Below are positions 35,741 to 41,292 of a stretch of 41,292 nt of DNA, in pieces. Within the stretch, counting starts at the first letter, position 1. Every line of letters begins with the position of its first letter. A program made the translations under genes and the position numbers. Below the pieces are notes generated by a model, which saw only the letters and a list, made by a program, of their open reading frames with translations, made no database searches and was not told where the DNA came from. The stretch is from a virus: IMG/VR virus record IMGVR_UViG_3300009163_000073, positions 1 to 41,292 of that record; one strand, given 5' to 3'.

Positions 35741-36088
35741 ATGAATAATATTTATCCTTACTACCTCACTATTGAGGAGTACACAGAAGCAATCAACGCT
35801 GCTCATACTGAATACCTCAAGAGCACGCACACATCACTCAATGGAGTAGATACACATCATATGTCTGACCTTGCAATTAGCAGTTCAGCGTTCTTTGAAT
35901 CTGCTTACCTAGTTCTTGACCATATCTCATCTGCCATACACAACAAGATGGAGAGAAGCAGACAGGATGCAATACAACTAAGTATTAAGTATCTGGAAGA
36001 ATTAGAACTAGACTTAGATAAAGATACAGAGATTGACGAACCGCTTTGGCATCGACCAAAGAAGTCAAAGAAGTCCAAAAAGAAATAA
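35741..36088 (+). CDS. Hypothetical protein, first gene of right operon
   Basis: 115 aa from the ATG at 35741 (MNNIYPYYLTIEEYTEAINA); longer readings would run into the promoter. Helical, with a very basic end (RPKKSKKSKKK) that could contact nucleic acid. The mRNA is probably leaderless. Function unknown. Confidence 0.65.
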   Translation: MNNIYPYYLTIEEYTEAINAAHTEYLKSTHTSLNGVDTHHMSDLAISSSAFFESAYLVLDHISSAIHNKMERSRQDAIQLSIKYLEELELDLDKDTEIDEPLWHRPKKSKKSKKK

Positions 36089-36108
36089 TAGAAATCTAAA
36101 GGAGGAAC

Positions 36109-36423
36109 ATGCAACTAAATACATACCTAGGCAAGGCAATCAATGCCAAGCGACTAGAAAAGAATCAAACCCTACGAGGGCTATCTAAGAGGGCTTTTAT
36201 CTCTTACGGTTATCTGTCAGAGGTTGAAAATGGTACTAAAGACCCGTCCTCAAATGTTGTTAATAACATCTGCAACGGTCTTAAGATTACCCTGCTTGAC
36301 CTTATGATTGATGTTGTCCTGCTTATGCAGACGGATGCTAATGCTAACAGCACCTTAGACCTAGACAGGGAGTTGTTAAATGAGTTTACTGCCAACAACA
36401 ATCTACACAAGGTTAGTCAATAA
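36109..36423 (+). CDS. ClgR-like XRE-family transcription regulator
   Basis: 104 aa. LGKAINAKRLEKNQTLRGLS and RAFISYGYLSEVENGTKDPSS form a helix-turn-helix of the XRE type; SxGYLSEVExGxKxxSS is the characteristic recognition part of actinobacterial ClgR-type regulators, which control Clp protease and other genes. C-terminal helix region acidic. Excellent AAAGGAGG ribosome site. Possible regulator of its own divergent region. Confidence 0.75.
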   Translation: MQLNTYLGKAINAKRLEKNQTLRGLSKRAFISYGYLSEVENGTKDPSSNVVNNICNGLKITLLDLMIDVVLLMQTDANANSTLDLDRELLNEFTANNNLHKVSQ

Positions 36424-36658
36424 GGTAACCGCCATATTCAAAGAATATGGTATGCATCATAGCAATCAAGAATTAATTCTTCGTAGAGATGCAGACTTAA
36501 TTGCAAGCGGTATTGAAGAAGTAATACGCGAATGTATCTCACGAGAAATACTCGCTTGGCATGATTTAGAATGCAATAAACTAGGGATTGACTGCACCTG
36601 CAGGGATATCTCAATGCTTGTTGCAGGTAAAGAATTAGGAGATGAAATTGAGATTTAG
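36380..36658 (+). CDS. Hypothetical protein
   Basis: 92 aa starting MSLLPTTIYTRLVNKVTAIF, overlapping the regulator by 44 nt; AGGGAG lies before this ATG. An internal ATG (MHHSNQEL) would avoid the overlap. A later CTCRD segment. Function unknown. Confidence 0.55.
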   Translation: MSLLPTTIYTRLVNKVTAIFKEYGMHHSNQELILRRDADLIASGIEEVIRECISREILAWHDLECNKLGIDCTCRDISMLVAGKELGDEIEI

Positions 36659-36737
36659 TAGAAAGCAAAAGAAGGAAATCAGAGATTGGTGGGCTTCTTT
36701 TTACGAAGCACTAAGGAATAACCATGGCAACTCTTAA
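36642..36737 (+). CDS. Small basic protein (31 aa)
   Basis: MKLRFSRKQKKEIRDWWASF followed by YEALRNNHGNS. It overlaps the previous gene by 17 nt; AGGAG touches the ATG, so a TTG 6 nt inside may be the true start. Helical and basic. Coding status moderate. Confidence 0.4.
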   Translation: MKLRFSRKQKKEIRDWWASFYEALRNNHGNS

Positions 36738-36858
36738 CTGCCAATGTACCCACCCAGATTACGAACATTTACTACTAAGAGCAGAGTGTCTGTCTAGCGA
36801 CTGCACCTGTACCAAATTCAAAGAGAAACGAAAGAAGAAAGAGGCAAAGAAAAAATGA
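36724..36858 (+). CDS. CxCxHxxxxH zinc microprotein (44 aa)
   Basis: Starts MATLNCQCTHPDYEHLLLRA, then CLSSDCTCTKF and a Lys-rich end. CxCxH-x4-H...C-x4-CxC is a zinc pattern frequent in actinophage proteins. AAGGA ribosome site; ends with an ATGA overlap with the next gene. Confidence 0.6.
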   Translation: MATLNCQCTHPDYEHLLLRAECLSSDCTCTKFKEKRKKKEAKKK

Positions 36859-37076
36859 CGACACTTCCACCTGCTTATATCAAGCACTGGCTTAACTTTC
36901 ACGAAGCACAAAAGAATCACGAGACCATCGAATCCCTAAAAAAGTTTGTACAGACTAATAAGCGAATCGTTCCAGAAGCATATGCAACTGACCTAGCAAT
37001 AAGAGACGAACTTTTATCTCTACTTAACAGCATTGAAACCATTCTCGAAGGTAGTAGCAAACAGGAGTCCAAGTGA
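36855..37076 (+). CDS. Hypothetical helical protein
   Basis: 73 aa, MTTLPPAYIKHWLNFHEAQK; two amphipathic helices. Overlaps neighbours by 4 nt on both sides (ATGA, GTGA). Function unknown. Confidence 0.6.
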   Translation: MTTLPPAYIKHWLNFHEAQKNHETIESLKKFVQTNKRIVPEAYATDLAIRDELLSLLNSIETILEGSSKQESK

Positions 37077-37555
37077 ACTGCGTAATCTGTCACTCACACG
37101 TCTATGATGAATTTCTTCTCATCAACGATAAAGACGACCAACCTATCTGCCTCAACTGCGACGACCCACAAACTATCTTCGATTGGGAACTAGAACACAC
37201 AGAAGATTGGCAAGGTGCTTTCAACCGTTACCGAGGTGCTGAAGGCTGGTACGGTGTTGACCTAGTGCATAACGGTTGGAAAGACATCATCATTACTGCA
37301 GACGAGATGCTTTCTCACATTGACCCGAACTACAAGATTCAGCAGGTCAAAGAAAAGTTTGGCACACTACGGTTCTATTTCTCTACCGAACTATTAGGAA
37401 CACCAGTCCTTATCATGCACGCAGTAACAGACTCTATAGAACACAGGTCTAAGCATGTCTGCGAGATATGCGGTAGTTTTGCTAGGCTTCGCGAAGACTT
37501 AGCGTATCTTTCTACGCTTTGTAACTCCTGCTACGATGCTATACAAAATGATTAA
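37073..37555 (+). CDS. Conserved phage zinc protein (KEKFGTLRFY family)
   Basis: 160 aa from GTG at 37073. N-terminal CVICH...CLNC and C-terminal CEICGSFA...LCNSC give two zinc sites; in the middle YKIQQVKEKFGTLRFYFS is a block I recall from a widespread phage family of unknown role. Complete length. Confidence 0.7.
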   Translation: MNCVICHSHVYDEFLLINDKDDQPICLNCDDPQTIFDWELEHTEDWQGAFNRYRGAEGWYGVDLVHNGWKDIIITADEMLSHIDPNYKIQQVKEKFGTLRFYFSTELLGTPVLIMHAVTDSIEHRSKHVCEICGSFARLREDLAYLSTLCNSCYDAIQND

Positions 37556-37898
37556 ACGTAACGCTATGCATTGTCTTGCTTGCGACCAAGTTGTCGAATC
37601 TAAACACGTTCACGATTTCAAAGAATGCAAGTGCGGAAATGTATTTGTAGATGGTGGTCACGAGTACCTGCGATGGGGTATCAGAGATTTCTCCACCGTT
37701 GTTTCTCTATCTGAAGTAGATGAAGATGAAGATGAAGATGAATATGCAGACAACAGCGTCTGCCTATATCACAAGCGGTTTGTTCCTTGTCGTCCCTGCT
37801 TACGTCTTCAAGCATCAGGTGAAGACTTTATCAGTGAATGGACTGAAGACCCAGAGGCTGTAAGAATAGTTTCTGAATATCAAAGAGGAGAACAGTAA
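37548..37898 (+). CDS. DUF7695-like zinc protein
   Basis: 116 aa from the ATG at 37548 (MIKRNAMHCLACDQVVESKH). CLAC...HDFKECKCGNVFVDGGHEYLRWG is a recalled family signature (Cys pair, HDF, CxCG, VDGGxxYLR). An acidic EDEDEDE stretch and a second CRPC pair follow. Function unknown. Confidence 0.7.
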   Translation: MIKRNAMHCLACDQVVESKHVHDFKECKCGNVFVDGGHEYLRWGIRDFSTVVSLSEVDEDEDEDEYADNSVCLYHKRFVPCRPCLRLQASGEDFISEWTEDPEAVRIVSEYQRGEQ

Positions 37899-38035
37899 TG
37901 TGCACACCAGAAAATATAATCTCAGGTATTATTGTTGCTAGTACTGCCATCATTGTTGCTGGTGCAATGACCACACTAACTTTAATGGTCATCGATGACT
38001 ACAAAGAAAAGAGAAAAAGTGAAAATCGCAGGTAG
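37898..38035 (+). CDS. Single-pass membrane protein (45 aa)
   Basis: One hydrophobic segment (ISGIIVASTAIIVAGAMTTL) and a basic cytoplasmic-type tail (YKEKRKSENRR). Starts in a TAATG overlap with AGAGGAGAAC upstream. Function unknown. Confidence 0.6.
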   Translation: MCTPENIISGIIVASTAIIVAGAMTTLTLMVIDDYKEKRKSENRR

Positions 38036-38129
38036 TGTTGTAGAGATTCTTATTCTCTTGTTTGTATTCCTAAACTTCTGCGTAGGACTAACCAACTACA
38101 TCTCAAACAAAAAGAATAAAGACAAGTGA
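38019..38129 (+). CDS. Single-pass membrane protein (36 aa, GTG start)
   Basis: (M)KIAGSVVEILILLFVFLNF is one helix, then a polar Lys/Asn end. It overlaps both neighbours, so it is read by coupling. Second of three consecutive membrane proteins. Confidence 0.55.
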   Translation: MKIAGSVVEILILLFVFLNFCVGLTNYISNKKNKDK

Positions 38130-38356
38130 CGTACTGGTCTTATGTTCTAGGCATCATCGGTGTTACTGGAATCTTTTTTGTTGGTCGTAGAACTATCTGG
38201 GGCTGGCTCGTACTTCTCACAAATGAATGCATTTGGATTGCTTACTCATTAGCAACCAAGCAATACGGATTTATTTTTATGGCGGTTGCTTATTCAATCG
38301 TCTACATCAAATCTTTTAATGAATGGAGAACTAAGAATGTCGCTAACGAAACCTAA
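38126..38356 (+). CDS. Small multi-pass membrane protein
   Basis: 76 aa from GTG at 38126. Three hydrophobic segments (VLGIIGVTGIFFVG, WGWLVLLTNECIWIAYSLA, QYGFIFMAVAYSIVYI) with a Trp-rich turn. The layout resembles small actinophage membrane proteins of unknown role, and one repeat of PnuC-like folds. Confidence 0.65.
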   Translation: MTYWSYVLGIIGVTGIFFVGRRTIWGWLVLLTNECIWIAYSLATKQYGFIFMAVAYSIVYIKSFNEWRTKNVANET

Positions 38357-38603
38357 GCGAATACATATCAATAGCAATACAATCCGTTCCAACAAAAAGA
38401 ATGGAACTACCAATCCAGCAGTAACCGTTCGTATTGGACAAAAAGTTATTGGCTACGGTCATGAGGTTGTAATCAATGGACCAAGCAAGGTTGTGTATGA
38501 GCCAGAGAATCCGCTAGTATGTGGTGCAAGGGTGTGGATTGAAACAGATGCAACCGTTGAGTTGCTGAACAGGGAAACTCAAGAGACGAGAGTGATTAAA
38601 TGA
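38337..38603 (+). CDS. Conserved actinophage hypothetical protein
   Basis: 88 aa from the ATG at 38337 (MSLTKPKRIHINSNTIRSNK). Beta-rich with VTVRIGQKVIGYGHEVVING, VVYEPENPLVCGARVWIET: a pattern recalled from actinophages, role unknown. GGAG site; overlaps the membrane gene by 20 nt. Confidence 0.65.
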   Translation: MSLTKPKRIHINSNTIRSNKKNGTTNPAVTVRIGQKVIGYGHEVVINGPSKVVYEPENPLVCGARVWIETDATVELLNRETQETRVIK

Positions 38604-38752
38604 GCGACAAACTTAAAGAACAAAGAATCAGAGAAATCTGTAACACTGCGGTTAATGCTTGCAGTATCACCTACACAGATTTATCTCTAGGTGGGAAGCA
38701 TCTTGCTTTAAGAATCCTAGAAGAGTTGGATGCAAAAAATGACAAAGCCTAA
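38600..38752 (+). CDS. Hypothetical protein (50 aa)
   Basis: MSDKLKEQRIREICNTAVNA, all helix with two Cys. ATGA overlap with the preceding stop and 14 nt overlap with the phosphatase gene. Function unknown. Confidence 0.55.
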   Translation: MSDKLKEQRIREICNTAVNACSITYTDLSLGGKHLALRILEELDAKNDKA

Positions 38753-39155
38753 AGCAATCATTGTTGATATTGATGGCACGGTTTCTCACAAGACCGACAG
38801 AGATATCTACGACTACGACAAAGCACTTAGCGATGCACACGACCCCATCGTTCTTGAAGTAATTCGTTCTCTCTACGAGCAGGGCTACAAGATTCTTTTT
38901 GTTACAGGACGAAGCGACGACTGTATTCAAGTGACAAGAGAGTGGCTTTCCGTTTACTGCCCCTACTACTTCGGTCTTTATATGCGACAAGCAGGTGACT
39001 TCCGCAAGGACGCTATTGTCAAGCAAGAGATTTACGAAACGCATATCAAGGACCAGTTCGACATCCTTTGTGTATTTGACGACCGTCAACAAGTTGTAGA
39101 TATGTGGCGAGAGATTGGTCTCAAGTGTCTTCAGGTACAGCCTGGTGACTTTTAA
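38739..39155 (+). CDS. Polynucleotide 3'-phosphatase-like HAD protein
   Basis: 138 aa from the ATG at 38739 (an ATG 9 nt earlier is the alternative). HAD motif I IVDIDGTVSHK (Asp nucleophile and Asp acid), motif II ILFVTGRSDDC, and a late VFDDRQQVVDMWR (motif IV). This is the phosphatase half of T4 Pnk without the kinase; it would remove 3'-phosphates during nick or tRNA repair. Confidence 0.75.
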   Translation: MTKPKAIIVDIDGTVSHKTDRDIYDYDKALSDAHDPIVLEVIRSLYEQGYKILFVTGRSDDCIQVTREWLSVYCPYYFGLYMRQAGDFRKDAIVKQEIYETHIKDQFDILCVFDDRQQVVDMWREIGLKCLQVQPGDF

Positions 39156-39157
39156 TA

Positions 39158-39355
39158 ATGAATGATAATCCAATCGTAGAGAGCGAAAGATTGTTCAGAA
39201 TTCTTAATACACTGAACAGTATTCGTAGTGAAGCATATATGCGTGGAAAATCAGAACAGTTTATTCTCGGTATTCTCACAAGTACTGAAGTAGTTCGCGC
39301 TGAAATTGCTGAAGATAAATATAAAAAAGACAAGAGTATTTCTTCTAAAGACTAG
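39158..39355 (+). CDS. Hypothetical protein
   Basis: 65 aa, MNDNPIVESERLFRILNTLN; helical with charged end (KYKKDKSISSKD). It begins 2 nt after the phosphatase stop. Function unknown. Confidence 0.55.
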   Translation: MNDNPIVESERLFRILNTLNSIRSEAYMRGKSEQFILGILTSTEVVRAEIAEDKYKKDKSISSKD

Positions 39356-39425
39356 ATACTCTACTGTAAGACCTGCTAGTATTTTAACTCTGCACTAAAT
39401 CATCCCCCTAAACACGAGGTTATCT

Positions 39426-41292
39426 ATGTCTACTGCTGTCCAATTTGCTTTCCGTCTCAACGAGGAATTTGTTGCTTCTTACAAAGATAAGAAAGCACCA
39501 TTCGGTTATCGAGATGCAGGTGGTAACTCAGTAGGCGAGATTACTTTCTTGCGTACTTACTCCCGCAAAAAAGAAGACGGCACTAAGGAAACTTGGGTAG
39601 ATGTTTGTGAGCGCGTTATCAATGGCATGTACTCACTTCAGAAGGAACACTGCAAGACGAACCGTCTTCCGTGGTCTGATGCTAAGGCGAGCGCATCTGC
39701 TAAGGAAGCGTTCGACCGTCTATTCAATTTGAAGTGGACTCCCCCAGGGCGCGGTCTCTGGGTCATGGGAACCAACATTGTAAACGTACAGAAGAACTCC
39801 GCTGCTCTTCAGAACTGCGCGTTTGTATCAACCTTTGAAATGACCAAGAACAATCCTGCAAAGCCTTTCGCTTTCTTGATGGAAGCGTCAATGCTTGGTG
39901 TTGGTGTTGGCTTTGATGATAAGGGTGCTGAGAAAGATTTCACTATCTACAAGCCTAAGTCTGATGTAGAAGTTTTCTCTATCCCAGATACTCGCGAGGG
40001 CTGGGTTGACTCAACCGTTGCTCTTATCAACTCTTACCTCAAGGCTGACCAACCAACCTATAAGTTTGACTACTCAGAAATCCGTCCAGAGGGCGCACCT
40101 ATTGCTACCTTTGGTGGAACGGCTGCAGGTCACGCTCCACTGGAGCGACTACACGATTACATCAATGGATTATTTAAGGGGCGTTCTGGTGAATTGGTTA
40201 CGAAGAGGGATATTGCTGACATTGGCAATCTCATTGGTGTGTGCGTTGTATCTGGAAATGTACGTCGCTCTGCAGAACTCCTAATCGGTTCTATCGACGA
40301 CCAAGAATTCCTCAACCTAAAGAACGCTGAAGTCTTCCCTGAGCGCAACTCATATGACCCACAGTCTCCGGGCTGGGGTTGGATGTCTAACAACTCTGTA
40401 TCTGTCTCAGTTGGTCAAGACCTTTCACCAATCGTTGAAGGTATTGCTCGCAACGGTGAACCCGGTGTTCTTTGGATGGACGTATCTAAGAAGTACGGTC
40501 GTCTTGCTGACCCAATTAACAACAAGGACCACCGCATTGCTGGATATAATCCTTGTGCAGAGCAGAGCCTAGAGTCATTTGAAATGTGCACACTAGTTGA
40601 GACTTACCTTAACCGTCACGATTCAATCGAAGACTACAACCGCACTTTAAAGTTTGCGTACCTTTACGCTAAGACCGTCACGCTTCTTCCAACTCACTGG
40701 GAAGAAACTAACGCAATCATGCAACGTAATCGTCGCATCGGAACTTCCATGTCAGGTGTTGCTAACTTTGCTGACCGTAAGGGTCTACCAACTCTGCGCG
40801 ACTGGATGGATGCAGGATACGAGAACATCAAGCGTTACGACATTCTCTACTCAGAGTGGTTAGGTATTCGCGAGTCAATTAAAACGACAACCGTTAAGCC
40901 TTCAGGTACTGTCAGCATCCTTGCTGGAGAATCTCCTGGTGTTCACTGGACTCCCGGCGGTAAATACTTCCTTCGTGCAATCCGTTTCTCAAATGGCGAC
41001 CCAATGCTTCCGCTATTCAAGATGGCAAACTACCGCATTGAACCTGCCAGTGAATCTCCAGAAACAACTTCTGTTGTCTTCTTCCCAATCAAGTCTGAAG
41101 CAGAACGTGCTGAAAAGGATGTAACTATCTTCGAGAAGATGTCACTTGCAGCGACTGCACAGCGTCACTGGTCAGATAACTCTGTGTCCGTCACCATCTC
41201 ATTCGACCCAGAGACTGAAGCAGAGCATGTTGGTACTGTTCTCCATATGTACGACGGTCAACTCAAGACCGTTTCATTCCTACCGTCTGGTA
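39426..41292 (+). CDS. nrdJ: Class II (adenosylcobalamin-dependent) ribonucleotide reductase, partial
   Basis: 622 residues visible, C-terminus beyond the window. It reduces ribonucleotides to deoxyribonucleotides using a cobalamin-derived radical. Visible markers of the monomeric RTPR type: NCAFVST (first active-site Cys), LGVGVGFD, GNVRRSAEL, and NPCAEQSLESFEMC at about residues 374-387, with the thiyl-radical Cys and Glu, then the second redox Cys. GAGGT ribosome site before the ATG at 39426; 70-nt gap after the 39158 gene. It supplies dNTPs without oxygen dependence and needs host or salvaged B12. Confidence 0.9.
   Translation, partial: MSTAVQFAFRLNEEFVASYKDKKAPFGYRDAGGNSVGEITFLRTYSRKKEDGTKETWVDVCERVINGMYSLQKEHCKTNRLPWSDAKASASAKEAFDRLFNLKWTPPGRGLWVMGTNIVNVQKNSAALQNCAFVSTFEMTKNNPAKPFAFLMEASMLGVGVGFDDKGAEKDFTIYKPKSDVEVFSIPDTREGWVDSTVALINSYLKADQPTYKFDYSEIRPEGAPIATFGGTAAGHAPLERLHDYINGLFKGRSGELVTKRDIADIGNLIGVCVVSGNVRRSAELLIGSIDDQEFLNLKNAEVFPERNSYDPQSPGWGWMSNNSVSVSVGQDLSPIVEGIARNGEPGVLWMDVSKKYGRLADPINNKDHRIAGYNPCAEQSLESFEMCTLVETYLNRHDSIEDYNRTLKFAYLYAKTVTLLPTHWEETNAIMQRNRRIGTSMSGVANFADRKGLPTLRDWMDAGYENIKRYDILYSEWLGIRESIKTTTVKPSGTVSILAGESPGVHWTPGGKYFLRAIRFSNGDPMLPLFKMANYRIEPASESPETTSVVFFPIKSEAERAEKDVTIFEKMSLAATAQRHWSDNSVSVTISFDPETEAEHVGTVLHMYDGQLKTVSFLPSG

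Noticed and set aside
38667-39173. 168-aa open frame antisense to the polynucleotide phosphatase
   Set aside because: The plus-strand HAD motifs are clear and the operon runs plus; this is a shadow.
40006-41124. Short plus-strand frames inside the ribonucleotide reductase gene
   Set aside because: They lie in other frames of a continuous, motif-rich nrdJ reading.

Overview
The window looks like part of the genome of a tailed bacteriophage that infects an actinobacterium. The phage signs are a portal protein, a terminase-like protein, two candidate holins and dense arrays of very small genes. The actinobacterial signs are a DUF732-type lipoprotein, a proteasome-like Ntn-hydrolase, a ClgR-like XRE regulator, a DUF6011 protein and an r1t-type holin. 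Base composition is moderate, well below that of a typical Streptomyces or Mycobacterium phage, so a lower-GC actinobacterial host (for example freshwater acI types) is possible. That last point is inference.

Layout. (1) 1-2902, minus strand: a compact structural-side operon of a zinc-ribbon microprotein, an HTH protein, two unknowns, a DUF1360 membrane protein and the portal gene, which runs off the left edge. (2) 2903-3749: a gene-free stretch dominated by TG/TGAA/GAGT simple repeats. (3) 3750-6163, plus strand: six short genes, each its own transcription unit. (4) 6222-8413, minus strand: an envelope cluster (holin-like, acidic, two small membrane proteins, lipoprotein) and a CX5R phosphatase. 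(5) 8662-31555, almost all minus strand: about 55 small genes, many with zinc-binding Cys pairs, interrupted at 13.7-14.4 kb by tRNA-Tyr and two structured non-coding RNAs. It ends with a CobT-like VWA protein, a CobS/MoxR-like AAA+ ATPase and two companion genes. (6) 31782-35280, minus strand: pyrimidine-dimer glycosylase, terminase-like gene, holin and a small operon. (7) 35281-35740: a gene-free region rich in inverted and CCATTG repeats. (8) 35741-41292, plus strand: a tightly overlapping operon with a ClgR-like regulator, small proteins, a polynucleotide 3'-phosphatase and, at the right edge, an adenosylcobalamin-dependent (class II) ribonucleotide reductase.

The main novelty is regulatory. 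Between 3.6 and 33.9 kb nearly every gene has its own TTGACA-N17/18-TANNNT promoter, and usually its own intrinsic terminator. Several recurrent DNA words sit in fixed places around these promoters: about 32 copies of AAACTGAAATTTTTTATT; a TAGTTGAAATTTCAACTA palindrome; a tandem GTTAYC-N5-GTTAYC box just upstream of -35; a TGACA-NN-TGTCA palindrome across -35 and spacer; and either a 5'-terminal stem-loop with an AAGGGG or GAGGGA loop or a CTTAC-N3-GTAAG palindrome over the -10/start region. Three genes have the -10 box exactly 6 nt from ATG, implying leaderless mRNAs. This looks like a multi-input regulatory grammar for dozens of phage microgenes. Promoter positions are given as the outer limits of the -35 and -10 boxes, inside the gene entries.
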